Shown: positions 11,782 to 23,006 of the stretch, one piece after another
Layout: every line of letters starts with the position of its first letter
Position numbering within the stretch: position 1 is the first letter of the stretch
NCBI GenBank assembly: GCA_007922305.1
Contig: ML677364.1
Coordinates: 22,675,326-22,739,325, forward strand
DNA length: 64,000 bases
From: Dermatemys mawii
Lineage: Eukaryota; Chordata; Testudines; Dermatemydidae
Direction: 5' to 3'
Notes under the pieces: generated by a model
What the model saw: only the letters and a program-made list of their open reading frames with translations
The model's database searches: none
What the model was told of the DNA's origin: nothing
Translations under genes and position numbers: made by a program

Positions 11782-13609
11782 GTGAGTAAGAATTATGCAA
11801 AAGATGCTGGGAGGGGAGGAAAGGTGGAAGAGGTAAATTGCTCTGAAATGGCTGAATTGCATAACTGTTTGTTGCATCACATGCACTTTGGGCCTGATTC
11901 TCTGCTCCGTTACCCCTTGTGAAGTCATTTATACCCAGGTGACTTAAGGGTAAAGCGGTAACATTCTGATCTCGCAGTGTTGCATGCTCACTTTGCACAA
12001 GTATAAATGGCCACCTAACTGGCAAGACCCTTTATAAAATATGAAGGCTGTTTTCTAAGTTTAGTGTGGTGGGGGGTGTATTTTGATGTACAAATATTAC
12101 ATCTAGGTGGGCTCCCTAACTATCTGCAGTCCCCGTGTAAGTGACTTTCTCATGGGCTCTGTGTAAGTGCTATTGGTGTATTATGCAAAAAAGCACTTCA
12201 ACCCAAAGAAAATCCTTGTTTGATACTCTAGAGAGCAGCGGTGTCCAACAGAAATTTGATGCTAGCCATACTGCTAGCCACACTTGTGGTTTTGAATTTT
12301 TCTTATTAGCCACATTATAAAAAAGCAACATTAAGCCACATTATAAAAAAGCCATATGCATTAGCCACAATTCAATAGCCTATTCGCCACATGTGGCTAG
12401 TGGCGATTGTATTGGACACCATTGTTCTAGAGGAACAGTGCACATTTGCAAATATGATATATAAGGCTATCAATATTAATTGTTGTAAGAGTGCCCAGAG
12501 CATACGATGGACACCTGTTAATGGAAGAACAGCTTTTATAAATCAAATAAAAAATATATACATAAATAATAGACAGGTAACTGTTTTTTAAAAGGTTCCT
12601 TTGAGAAGGCACTTTTTATTTAACAGGTAATGTAAGTGAAGAACTTCAGGATATGGCCATTGCTGCTCTATGGCAAAACAATGAAAATTTGTGTAAAACC
12701 AACCTGTTAATATGCACTAAGTTAATTCTGTCAAATGTTCATTTATTGCATGCACCTTCTTTTCTGTCTAATTTTATTTTACTTAAGGCCATTCACTTTT
12801 CTTTTGCATGGCACCTTCTTTTATATCCCAAATCACCATACAGAGTTCATTAGTACCTTTACAGTTAAATACAGGTGGGAGACTTAAAAATGGAAAAAGA
12901 AAATGGAGGAAACAAAGTCCCTCTTTATAAGGAAGACAAAGGAGTAAAGACCAGTCCAGGAAAGGAAGCAGATGTCAGATTGAGGAGATGGCAACAAACC
13001 AAATATGGTTAAGATTAGAGGGGAGAAGGAGATGAAGGAAGAGATGTTTGAAGGAGATGAAGGGCATAATAAAGACAATGGAAAATTTGAAGTAGGCCTT
13101 GGCTGTGATTGCAACACAATATCTTGAGTGAACAGAACCTTCACAGAGATACCTGAGGTATCATGGGAGTGAGGGGTAATTTCCACAAACAGAAAGACTT
13201 TAAATGTACTGTCTGGTCCCAGCATGTCAAAGGATGTTACTGGTTTATGATGCCACCGAAGGTACAAATTCTTTGAAAATTATATTGGATTCATGCTGAC
13301 ATGTGTTGGTTTGTTTAATTCTTACTATATGACCAGTCTGGATAATTGAACTTAGGGAGACAGTCCTTAGTGTTGTAAATTTCCACATGTGCTTTAGTGT
13401 TTGCAGGACTGGGGCCTAAATTGTGATAGCCCATAATGGTAAAACACAACGATATTGCTGCACATTTTCTTTAGTTTACAAGCTTCTGCTTAACAGAAAG
13501 GTCTAATTAAATCTGTTTCAAAAGATTATTTTTTCTTTTCTAACTCCTGAAATAACCACTTTTCATCCACACTAACAACAATGTGCTTTCCCCTTGTTTC
13601 AACTTGCAG
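11782..13609 (+). other. IL1RL1-like intron, with a hAT-type element
   Basis: This GT-AG intron separates the membrane exon from the first TIR exon. It carries a diverged repeat around 11888-12015 and the hAT-type element at 12234-12424. The 12450-13600 part shows nothing recognised. Confidence 0.6.
12234..12424. mobile_element. Short hAT-type MITE
   Basis: Near-terminal sequences 'cagcggtgtccaacag' and, reversed, 'caatggtgtccaataca' are inverted repeats. The flanks 'ctctagag' (12226-12233) and 'ttctagag' (12425-12432) are a 7-of-8 target-site duplication, as expected for hAT. The interior contains a direct repeat of 'agccacattataaaaaagc'. Confidence 0.75.
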
Positions 13610-13768
13610 ATGGGAAGATATACGATGCATATATTGTCTATCCTAAAAATCGCACTAATGAAGTTAATTTTGTGGAATATTTTGTTCACCAGATTTTGCC
13701 AGATGTTCTAGAAAATAAACATGGATATAAACTGTGTATTTATGGGCGCGACATGTTGCCTGGGGAAG
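13610..13768 (+). CDS. IL1RL1: IL1RL1-like, first TIR exon
   Basis: This encodes the first half of the cytoplasmic TIR signalling domain, which in this family recruits MyD88 and IL-1RAP after IL-33 binding. The previous exon's G plus AT gives Asp, then GKIYDAYIVYPKN (TIR box 1, YDAY) and, near the end, GYKLCIYGRDMLPGE (box 2 with the RD and P of the BB loop). The length, 159 bases, equals the IL18R1 equivalent, and both ends are phase 1. The reading 'VEYFVHQILPDVLENK' fits IL1RL1 better than IL1RL2, which has a different box 2. The acceptor is caacttgcag and the donor g|gtaagg. Confidence 0.88.
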
Positions 13769-14227
13769 GTAAGGATCAAAAGCTGTTTTGCAGTGAATGA
13801 CTTATGGTTTGGGGGCAGATTGTGATCCTAGGTCTTAGCCCACACTGGGGAGTAAGGAGTCTATTCTCTTGTGCAGGTTACTCACTTTGTGGGCAGCAGT
13901 GAGTGAGAGTAGCTTCTGTAGAACTGCTACTATCCATCTGCACAGGTGGGTGAGGAGCACATGGGCAGAGCCAGAGAATGTAGCTTTTGCTGGCTGGTGT
14001 GCAAGGGACAGTAATTTGCAGATTAGAGGCACAAATTATTTACCACATTTCTGAGGAAACGGGGAACCATGACCCAGATTTTGACTCTTTTAGGTGTGTC
14101 TACATTGGAGCTAGAAGTATCATTTCCAGTTTAGGCAGACATACTCACACTAGTTCTGACTGAGCTTGCTTGCTAAAAATAGCGCTGTAGCCATGGCTGC
14201 ACAGGTGGCAGGATGAGCTGCCTAGAG

Positions 14228-14340
14228 TGCAGCTGTATTTCAGTGATAGAGAGTGCCAATGATGAAGGGACTAAGGCAGTAGTTCTCAACTCTGGTCCAC
14301 TGCTTGTTCAGGGAAAGCCCCTGACATATTGGGCCTGTTT
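14228..14340 (+). repeat. Inverted duplication, left arm
   Basis: This 113-bp block is the reverse complement of 15644-15756 with 8 mismatches by eye (about 93% identity) and no gaps. It contains about 40 bp of ordinary flank, the 8-base 'gactaagg' that equals the target duplication of the hAT MITE at 15452-15707 read backwards, and the first 65 or so bases of that MITE. Confidence 0.85.
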
Positions 14341-14734
14341 GACATCAGGAATCATAACATTAAAAACCAGTAGGAGAACAGTTCAACCTTCCTGGCCATT
14401 CCATTAAAGACTTGAAGGTGTCAATTTTAAAACAGAAAAACTTCCAAAACAGACTCCAACGAGAAACTGAGGAACTGGAATTAATTTTCAAATTGGACAC
14501 TATAAACCAAGGGCTAAACAGGACTTGTGAATGGTTTTCTCATTACGCTAATTGATTGCATTTCCCTAGTTAATTTACTTTCAATAGTTCTTATCTCCTG
14601 TCAGACACAGAGATCCACTTCAAAAGGTTTATTTTTTTCTCCTGCTGATAATAGCCCATCCAAATTAAACAGCCTCTTATAATTGGTATGCTAATATACA
14701 ACCTTTTTTTTTTTTGCTTTCTGTGTATATGAAT

Positions 14735-14880
14735 ACAACTTCTGTTCCATTCTATGCATCTGATGAAGTGGGCTATAGCCCATGAAAGCTTATGCTGAAA
14801 TAAACTGGTTAGTCTCTAAGGTGCCGCAAGTCTTCCTCGTCTTATTTACGGATACATACTAACATGGCTGCTAATCTTAC
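14735..14880 (+). repeat. Reptilian retroposon 3' tail
   Basis: The run 'tgatgaagtgggctatagcc', 'catgaaagcttatgctgaaa', 'gttagtctctaaggtgccgc' and 'acatactaacatggctgcta' is a very common dispersed 3'-end sequence in turtle and crocodilian genomes. I do not know its class with certainty. Confidence 0.65.
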
Positions 14881-15329
14881 TTCTATTTTTAGCACTCTAG
14901 CTCAATCACAGCTTGTGCATGTTTGTCAGTAAAACCAGAAATTATATCACCAGCTCTAGTGTAGACGTACGTATCCAAAGGCACAATGTGGTTCACGGTC
15001 TGCTTGTGGGACAGTGTAACTATGCACTGCCTCACAAGAAGACCCAGGACTTGTGGCAAAGCCACAGCTAAGCCCATTGTGAACAACTTTACAAGAAACC
15101 AAAAAGGGGAAAATCACAGACTAACAATTTAGGATTCAATCCTGCTGCTCTTTCTCATAATTGTATGCACACTGATGTTCTCTGAGGGACAACTTGCATG
15201 AATAGGGTAGCAGGATTTGGCTATAAATCACTAATCTGATACTAATTGGCCATGTAATAAAGGGCTGATGTAATCACTAGTCTTCGGAAAATGTTGAGGT
15301 AAGACTCCAGTTGATTTCAATCCCTTTTA

Positions 15330-15446
15330 GGGTGACCAGACAGCAAGTGTGAAAAATCGGGATGGGGTGGGGGTTATAGGAGCCTGTATAAGAAAAAGAC
15401 CCAAAAATTAGAACTGTCCCTATAAAATCGGGACATCTGGTCACGC
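15330..15446. mobile_element. TA-flanked MITE, copy 1
   Basis: It starts 'gggtgaccagacagcaagtg' and ends 'gggacatctggtcacgc'. Terminal inverted repeats of about 12 bp (GGGTGACCAGA) are flanked by TA on each side. A second copy with the same interior ('ataagaaaaagacccaaaaa') lies at 33980-34114. TA target duplication suggests a Tc1/mariner-type mobiliser, but this is inference. Confidence 0.75.
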
Positions 15447-15451
15447 TAGTC

Positions 15452-15707
15452 CAGTGGTTCTCAACTCTGGTCCACTGCCTGTTCAGGGAAAGCCCCGGCG
15501 CGCTGGGCCAGTTTGTGTACCTGCTGCCTCCACAGGTGTCGCTGATCATGACTCCCACTGGCCATGGTTTGCTGCTCTGGTCCAATGGGATCCCTCGACC
15601 CGCGCCGCTTCCCGCAGCCCCTTTGGCCTGCACAATGGTACACAAACAGGCCTGGCATGCCAGGGGCTTTCCCTGAACAAGCGGTGGACCTGAGTTGAGA
15701 ACTACTG
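15452..15707. mobile_element. Palindromic hAT-type MITE
   Basis: The two ends are inverted copies of one another for about 50 bp: 'cagtggttctcaactctggt' on the left and, reversed, 'cagtagttctcaactcaggt' on the right, both continuing to 'gttcagggaaagcccc'. The flanks 'cgctagtc' and 'ccttagtc' form a 6-of-8 target duplication. The left flank overlaps the end of the neighbouring TA-flanked MITE, so this element inserted after it. Confidence 0.8.
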
Positions 15708-15756
15708 CCTTAGTCTCTTCATCATTGGCACTCTCTATCACTGAAATACAGCTGCA
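15644..15756 (-). repeat. Inverted duplication, right arm
   Basis: Reverse-complement partner of 14228-14340. It spans the right end of the palindromic hAT MITE, its target duplication and about 40 bp of flank. The two arms are separated by about 1.3 kb inside one intron, so the pre-mRNA could fold into a long imperfect hairpin. Confidence 0.85.
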
Positions 15757-16866
15757 CAGGAAAAGTCAAATGCTATGACTAGATTTTAAACAAGATTTGG
15801 ATAATTGTTCACTGGTAATCTTAGGCAGATATGACTGATAAAATAAGGGCAATAAAATCTCACTCCAGCAGGCATTTTCTGTAGGGATGGAGAAGAAATT
15901 ATTTCTCCAAGTACAGTATATACTATTGCATAATTGGTCAAATGCATAGGGAGTGCTGCAGGGTGTCTGACCCCTTTTAAAAGGCTGTATGGAAAGATGA
16001 ACTCCAAGAAGAGGCCAGAAGACCAGTGGAAAGCTGTTTGAAAACACTTCCGGAAAAAAGGCAGGCAAGGAGGGCAGAGATTCAAATAGGCAAAAACAAG
16101 AAGAGTACACCTCTCCTGTGATTGGAGAACATTATTTTCAGTTGACAGTTGGGAAGGCAACTGAGGATTGCATCCCAGAAAAAGTAATTGAGTGGCTGAA
16201 GAACCAGATGTGAAGAAGTAGGAGATGGCAAAGGTCTGCTTTAAAGATGATGGATTGAGTTACCTCAAATGTTAACAAATAAACCAGCAGTGGGGTTATT
16301 TAACAGGAAAAAAATGGTTTCTGTGCAGTAATTGAAGAGAACTTGAAGAGAAGCATAGTTGGGACTGGACCAGTAGGTCCATATTCAGCCAGCTGAGGGC
16401 ACATGTGGATGACCCCAGCCGATGATAGGAGGATATTGTCTTCCTGTGAAATGTCAAATATTGGTCTCTGATAATCACAAAGTCCAGGATCTTGCTATCA
16501 AATCGAGATTGACAAATCCTATGTTCCAAAATGAAATTTCAGCTCTCAGATCTATAATAGGACACCTAGTTTAGCTGTGATTCTGTTAATAAAAAACACA
16601 GCAATTGCATGTCTCCTTAGGATTTGCATATGTTTGTAGACTAGACAGCATGCTTCTTGCACTAATATGGATTTGTCTGTGTTCATTTTGTCAACCCAAT
16701 TCTGATAATATTCAGAAAAGGCAACACCATATCCTTGAACTCTGTACACAACTTCTACTTAAGTTGCACACACAGAAAACTGCACACACAGATTAGGAGC
16801 AAAGTTTGGCTGTGTGTGTGTGTACTGGATCATTTACCATTGTTTTTCTTTCTTCATAAAACTGGA

Positions 16867-17157
16867 TCATATTGTTCCACCTATTTTTAAACAGAATTTC
16901 CCATAGATAGTGGAGAGTTCTGCACAGAAATGACTGGTATGATATGAATCACGTATCCATTGCCGCAGCATCCTTGTATCATTCCCAGAATCCCAGGAGT
17001 GAGTAGCAAAGGAGTGAGAGCCTGTTGATCTGACTGTACCATACATCCGCATTCCTGAAAAGAAATATGTGAGAGGCTGATTATGCAGTTCAGAGTTGCA
17101 CATAGCCAGCCAGTTCTCCATGGGAATCAGTTTGAGAACCTCAGATATAATTCTCAA
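16867..17157 (-). pseudogene. Possible tyrosine-recombinase relic
   Basis: An antisense open reading of 96 codons includes 'QPLTYFF', then 'TGSHSFATHS', then 'MLRQWIRDSYHTSHF'. The spacing and residues recall the C-terminal half of tyrosine recombinases, where HSF...G is followed by GRW.SDAY..YI. The segment between HSF and RW is about six codons shorter than usual, so it would be damaged. It has no visible start context or partner domain. It could equally be a chance open frame; I give it modest weight. Confidence 0.3.
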
Positions 17158-17472
17158 TTCTCCATTGAATTTGACCTTAGGTTTTCAAAACTATGTGAAG
17201 CACCAAAATTAGAAATGCGCTGTAAATAGTGGGCACCAGTAGTTAAGAATCCTCAGTATATGAAGGTTTCAAATAAAGAACATTTGAAATAAAACCCTTG
17301 ATTATTGTATGCTTTTCTGCTTCTATTCATAATGAGAGACTAATTCAGATTAAAGTGAGACAGAGGTTATTTTCAATGAAAATAAATCTCGAGCGGAGAG
17401 GTCTGAACACAGAGGAGTCTGTAAAAGAAATCTCATAATCTTGTAATTTATTTATTTTTTGCACATTATTAG

Positions 17473-17819
17473 ATTCAGCCAGTGCATTTGAAATGAGAAT
17501 ACAGAAGAGCAGGAGACTGATAATCATTCTAACGCCACAGCTCATTCAGTGTGAGGAATTTGGTTATGAACATCAGATTGCCTTATACAGTGCCCTCATT
17601 CAGAACAACATAAAGGTGATCCTCCTTGAAATGGAGACAAATGGGAACTATGAAGGCTTGCAAGAATCCCTCAGGCACATCATCAAGCAACAAGGTACCA
17701 TAAAATGGAAAGAGAAGCACAAAGAATGCCCAGATGCATCCAACTCTAAATTCTGGAAACATGTGAGGTACCATATGCCACTGAGACACAAGCCTTCGCA
17801 ACTCAACCATGCTGTGTAA
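17473..17819 (+). CDS. IL1RL1: IL1RL1-like, final TIR exon with stop
   Basis: This exon completes the TIR domain. After acceptor attattag it reads Asp (split codon), SASAFEM, then [34 protein letters not shown], and box 3 as KFWKHVRYHMP, ending in a short basic-polar tail and TAA. The pattern 'YSALIQNN.KVIL.EME' and 'FWKHVRY.MP' is characteristic of ST2-type receptors, although 'YHMP.R' is also reminiscent of IL1RL2. With the two upstream exons it gives 215 complete codons. IL1RL1 is preferred because IL18R1 follows directly, as in the conserved vertebrate cluster. Confidence 0.87.
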
Positions 17820-18340
17820 ATGGGTAGTTTTCTTAAATACTGGTACTTTGTCTGTTTGAATTATCTGCTCCTGTTTGCTTTCTGTCAATATCAGGGATAT
17901 CTAGGGAGTAGTACATAGATCCTTCTTACTCTACATACAATTTAAAAGAATGGCAACAAATTAAAATCCTCTTCCTTACTCCATCATTTTGTGAAGTAAT
18001 CATGTTGTTTAACTGGTGGTCCCTTTAATCTTCATCCCCTAAACTCTCCTTCTTGTCTTATCATCTCACTATATCATATCTAATACTGGTTCTAATACTG
18101 GGATCTACTATCTTTGTGGCACTCCATTGACTTGTATCTGAAAGCACGATCAGAAGCTTAGTTTGTAAGCTCTTCAGCTCAGGGACTGGGACTCTTCCTG
18201 TTTTGGGAGGCTCCTATAACACAATGAGATGCCAATAAAATTATAACAACATGCTAGTAATAATTAAGAAATGCTTTAGATGTTGCTGCTTACATATTTT
18301 TGAATGCTTGGTATAAAAATTTGAAATGTGAATAAAAATA
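17820..18340 (+). other. IL1RL1-like 3' UTR, probable
   Basis: Downstream of the stop there is an ATTAAA hexamer at 17960-17965 and AATAAA at 18234-18239 and 18331-18336. The second of these lies in a SINE-like segment (18150-18250, 'tttgtaagctcttcagctca' type). Which signal is used cannot be told from sequence. Confidence 0.5.
18150..18250 (-). repeat. MIR/CORE-SINE-like fragment
   Basis: The phrases 'ttgtaagctcttcagctcag', 'ggactgggactcttcctg' and 'cacaatgagatgccaataaa' read as a reversed fragment of the same SINE class as 2455-2735. Confidence 0.55.
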
Positions 18341-19569
18341 CATTTTTTAGATAGTGAATTTATTATCTCTGTAGTGTCAAAAAAGAAATGAAAATATCAC
18401 TCCAGTGCACTTTCATTGCACGGTAAACATTTTTTTAAATTAAAATTTTAAAGCTAAATTTACAGAAAGGTGATTTTAATGAAAATTGCTAAATTTTCAA
18501 AACAATCAACAAAATTGCAAAGAGTTAAATTTTGTGGCTGTGCTTGATATTGGATTCTGAAGTAAAATGGGATATTTTGTGTGTTTGATTGTTTCAGATA
18601 TCTTTTTTTCTTAGGTTCATGAGAGAGTTTGCAAGATTAATTCCAGATTCTGGTCCAGCAAGATCTTGTAAAACTCAGAGAAGAATCTGTGGGTTTGCTT
18701 AACTGCAAAGAAAAAAAGGACTTCTGTCAGCTCTTGCAAGAAGATAGGGTCCTCTTATGTGTGTCTTTGCATTTGAACATGGGAAAGAGCAAGAGAGAAA
18801 TTCTTATAAGTGATAGAAAAAGCATGTGTATTATAAGGTTCCTCATAGAAGAACCTAAAAGTCCAGTTGTTTTTTTCCTGCATTGATAAGAAGGGTTTTC
18901 TTGTGTGAATGGGTTTTCTTGAATGGTCAGAATGTTGGAGACACAGCACACTTGTTTCTATCTATAAATAATAGTTTACTTGCTTTTGTAAGTAGAGCTA
19001 GTTGAAAATTCACCATGGGTTTTCAGGGGCGATGGGGTTTTTTCGGACCCAAAAAACTAAATTTTCAGCTATTTTGGTGAATTTTCTTGGTGGAAATTTT
19101 TTCCCCCAACCAACTATATTTGACAATGTATTTGAAATTAATTTACCTTAGTGAAAATGTACAAATTCATCCCGACTGTAGATTAGATTTCTTCTGAGTT
19201 TGTGCCTGTTTGATTGGTTCCCTGGCAAATTTACCCTTCCCTTCACTTTAATATGTATTTCCAAATAGAGAATCTGCTGTGCCTTGTAAAATCCTGCCCC
19301 AAATATCTGTCATGTATGTATCCCAGAGTAGGTGTTTCATTAGAATATTCAGAAAGATGTGTTGGAATAAAATAGAAACATTCATCTCTGAGGACTGATC
19401 AATTTTTCAATTTGTGATGAAGAGGACTCAGAGCACCATCTAGTGGTTGAGTAGAATTATTAAATACAGGTCAGTGTTAGATTGCAGTCAGTTTAAAAAA
19501 CATTTAAGAGAAGTAAATATAGCAGGCCAGTTTCTCAGCTTATGTAAACTGGAATGGTGTATTGGACCC
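18341..19569. other. Intergenic, AT-rich
   Basis: Nothing coding is recognised. A foldback-like AT-rich segment at about 19000-19110 ('gttgaaaattcaccatgggt' and following) resembles small MITEs, without clear edges. Confidence 0.4.
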
Positions 19570-19822
19570 CGCCCTTCAAGTTGCAGAGTGGGAGGTTTAG
19601 GTTGGATATTAGGAAAAACTTTTTCACTAGGAGAGTGGTGAAGCGCTGGCATAGGTTACCTAGGGAGGTGGTGGAATCTCCTTCCTTAGAGGTTTTTAAG
19701 GTCAGGATTGAAAAAGCCCTGGCTGGGATGATTTAGTTGCGGATTGGTCCTGCTTTGAGCAGGGGTTGGACTAGATGACTTCCTGAGGTCTCTCCAACCC
19801 TGATAGTCTATGATTCTATGAT
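19570..19822 (+). mobile_element. CR1 retroposon, 5'-truncated tail
   Basis: The block 'aggttggatattaggaaaaa', 'cactaggagagtggtgaagc', 'cctagggaggtggtggaatc', 'tccttagaggtttttaaggt', 'ggactagatgacttcctgag', 'gtctctccaaccctgatagt' and the terminal 'tctatgattctatgat' is the diagnostic 3' end of sauropsid CR1. The final ORF2 codons are readable ([20 protein letters not shown]). It is truncated at the 5' end, as most CR1 copies are, and appears to have landed in an older palindromic repeat. Confidence 0.93.
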
Positions 19823-20207
19823 AAATCAATGGAGCTTCACTGATTTACATGTACTAAGGATTTGAGACAGCAGACAGGTACTAAGGTACTTGAGGTACTA
19901 AGTCCACTAGCTCAATAAGGAATACAATACCCTTTGCAAAAGAAAAGTTGTTTGCCTCCAAGGCATGGAAGTTATACAGATGTGATACAACTAGTTGTGT
20001 GTTCTCATCTTTGGATATGATGTCTCACAAAGGTGTGCTCCAGCTGAAGCAACAACAGAAGGTAGAGATTGAGAAATGAGAAGTGACATACTGGCCCGGT
20101 TGAGGTCAATGGTAACATTCCATTGATTTCAATGGAGCCAGAGTTTCACCCAAGTTGGTTTTGTAACCTGTGTACTACAACTGATGCTGTGTATCCTTTA
20201 CATGTAT

Positions 20208-20982
20208 TGTGACAAAGCTCCAAGTCTGTACTTGTGGGTCCCATGCTTCCTGGCAGATTTAGGAACCTCAGAAACTCATCTAGGCCCCAGAGTGACCTCC
20301 TTTCTCAGTATAATTGGCAAGAGTCACCACCTAGTGAGTTACCTTCATCACAGGCCAGTATGGGAGGTAGAAGGGGGTGGAGGAATACCTCAGTCTTTGT
20401 TGCTCCGTAGAGCTCAGTAAGCACAGTTCGGCCTCCTGTATGAACTGAGTCTCACTTCTCCTCTCAAGAGGATTTCTGTGAAGTATGGAGGGAGATGGGG
20501 CTGGGGGCAACCCAGGCCCACCCTCTATTCTGGGTTCCAGCCTAATGGTAGCAGCTGTTGGTGGCTTTCTCTCCACCATTAATGCTGGTTTGATTTCCTG
20601 GGCCACGTTCCCAAGGTTCCCTCTTCCTAGCTTCACCCTTACCTCAGGTTGCAGCAAAGCTTCCTCTCTTCCAGCTCCTTTCTCCTTGGCTCCCTCCCTG
20701 AGGGAACTGGAAAGGAGAGCTTTTAAACAGTCTGAGTGAGACCTTGACTGGCTCCACTTGTCTTCATTAACCTAACAGCTTTAACTGCCCTTTTGCCAGT
20801 TAATTGGGATCAGGTGCTAGTATTAGCCTAACAACCTTAACTGGTTAATTGGCATCAGGTGTCTTGATTGGCCTGGAGTAGCCTTTGTTTGGCTATCCAG
20901 GGAACAGGGACCTGCACATTCTGAGGCTGATATATCTGCCTTCCAGCACTCTCTTATATCCTTCTGGTCTGACTCTGTCACA
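20208..20982 (+). mobile_element. Solo LTR (775 bp)
   Basis: The element begins TGTGACAAAG and ends TCTGTCACA, giving TG...CA ends with a 7-bp inverted repeat (tgtgaca/tgtcaca). It is flanked by GTAT on both sides (20204-20207 and 20983-20986). There are no internal gag or pol readings, so this is a single LTR left by recombination. The direction is inferred from the resemblance to turtle LTRs and is not certain. Confidence 0.75.
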
Positions 20983-22660
20983 GTATTTAATGTGTATAAA
21001 CCCTTTGTACAAACAAACACCCGAGGCCTGATTTACCACAGAAGTACTCCAGCTTTATACAGTTGTAATTCTACTGAGCCAGATTCACTGGTATGGTTGC
21101 GATGCTTTGTATTGCTGAGCGGCACAAAATAGCCAGAGCATATCAATGGATCTGGCCATTGATGTCACTTGAATTATGTCGGTAAAACTGCAGTAATGCA
21201 ATGGTAAATCAGGCACATTTTCTGATGTGTATTTTTCTATATACCACATATTTGTCATGATCTAAAAACTATAAATTTGGTACCATAAAATTATAGCTTA
21301 TTTTGATTCACATCATTGTGGACTTGTGCAGTAACTGACCACCAAAGGAACTGTTTTCTATGCTGAAGATAAGTGTAATAGGTGTAAATATAATTTGTGT
21401 GATAACAGCATCTCTATTTCTCAACTTTGGAAAAAATTTCATTTTGAAGAGAATGTAGTCAGCTGACCAGAGACTTTTTATAGCAGAGTTAATATACAAA
21501 GGGAATTGCATGTTTCTGATCCATTCATATGTTGAAAAAGTTAAACTCTTGTGAAAGGCCCATTCAAACAAAATGTTACCAACCCACATAATATTTGCTG
21601 GTTTTCTTAAAGCCTAGGCCTTGGGGAATCATTTTCTTATGTGATAATCTCAGCTTTTATTTATTAATTTTTAAAAAGTAAGTTTCTAGCCCACGTGGTT
21701 GTGGAGAAAAGCTCAAAAAAGATGAACCTTAAAGAGTCAGAAAGCAGATGGCAAACAAAAAGGATCCATAACTTATTATTTGTCTAAAATCTCATGATTA
21801 TTAAGCCACTGTCATGAGTTGGGGGCCTGGTTTTAGAACACCTGGGGCTGGAAATATTGCAACAGACCTTTAACATGAGTTAATACCTACTTGAGACTGA
21901 GAAATGACCGGATGCAAAGATAGGAGGATAGACTAACTGAATATCGCAGGCTAAAGGCAAAGAACTGTTTTTTCCTGTGGTCATGACTCTAGGATGTGTT
22001 GATATTTAAGACGGAAGTTGTTTTGAAACTAAATTCTCATGTTCCAGTTTTAAAAGTTAGCCCTTTCTGCTTCAATAGAAAATAATCTTGAATAGAAAAG
22101 AAAAAGATTGTGTGAAAACTCATTTAAAGCAAATTAAGTTAATGAGACATTTAATCAGGTGACCATGGCTGTCTCAATGTGGCACATTTTTCAGTCTCAG
22201 TTTGATTTTCATGATCAATAGATCATGTTGCAGTCCTGAAGAGTGCATGTATCCTATAGCCAGGTTGCTTTTCTGTTTTAAGGCAGTTGTGTTCTCTGTG
22301 GACTCAGAACATTGAACTTGATTTTTCTTTGACACCAGTGTAAATGAGACTAACTGTGAGATCAAAATAAGGACTATTAATGCAGCCAAGTGTCAGATCC
22401 GTGGTCAGCTGTGTGGAGAGTGAGAGGACGTTACTGCCATGCATGATAAGTAGGAGATCCAGACTGAGTCTCTGGATGATATCACAACCCAGTCACGCTA
22501 CTAATCATCTTGTACCTATTGTTGTGTGTTTCTCCTGATGGGGCACCCATCCATGCATAGATTCAGCAGCAAGCACATGCTCCTGCTTTGGCCCATTCTT
22601 CCCCCAATGCGCTCCATTAGCGAACCAGCCTGTCACCACCACTCAACGTCTCCCGCAGAC
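20983..22660. other. Intergenic, no recognised gene
   Basis: At 21020-21215 there is a loose palindromic repeat ('ggcctgatttaccacagaag' facing 'atgcaatggtaaatcaggca'). The remainder is AT-rich and unassigned. Confidence 0.4.
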
Positions 22661-22951
22661 TAAGGACTTGTTTATAGACAGAGTTAGAGCACGGCAAGCT
22701 GGGTTGTAAATCTACAGCGCTCCTGCAGGCTGTGCAATAACTGTCCCTGTGGACCCAGATACTGCACACTAAAAATTCCCTAGTGCTCTTTGAGCTATTC
22801 CAATTTGAAACAGCAGTAGGCAAACACACTAGGGAGCTTTTAGTGATCAGCAGCGAGGTCCATGTGGACAGTTAGCATGTGGTACCTTGGAGCGCTGTAG
22901 ATTTACACCCCAGGATGCCATGTGCTAACTTGCGGTATGGACATGCCCTAA
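22661..22951. mobile_element. MITE with about 60-bp terminal inverted repeats
   Basis: The left end reads 'taaggacttgtttatagaca' through 'gtaaatctacagcgctc'; the right end reversed reads 'tagggcatgtccataccgca' through 'gtaaatctacagcgctc'. Both arms contain AAATCTACAGCGCTC exactly. The interior lacks coding capacity. PIF/Harbinger-like termini are likely but the target duplication is ambiguous. Confidence 0.7.
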
Positions 22952-23006
22952 GCCAATCCTTCCCTACCATGTGCCACATCCTGGTAACCCACCAAAAATC
23001 TATACC

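Larger units (their letters stand above)
13769..17472 (+). other. IL1RL1-like last intron
   Basis: A 3.7-kb intron between the two TIR exons. It holds a retroposon tail (14735-14880), a TA-flanked MITE (15330-15446), a palindromic hAT MITE (15452-15707), two arms of an inverted duplication (14228-14340 and 15644-15756) and an antisense reading that may be a recombinase relic (16867-17157). The 15770-16860 part shows nothing recognised. Confidence 0.7.
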
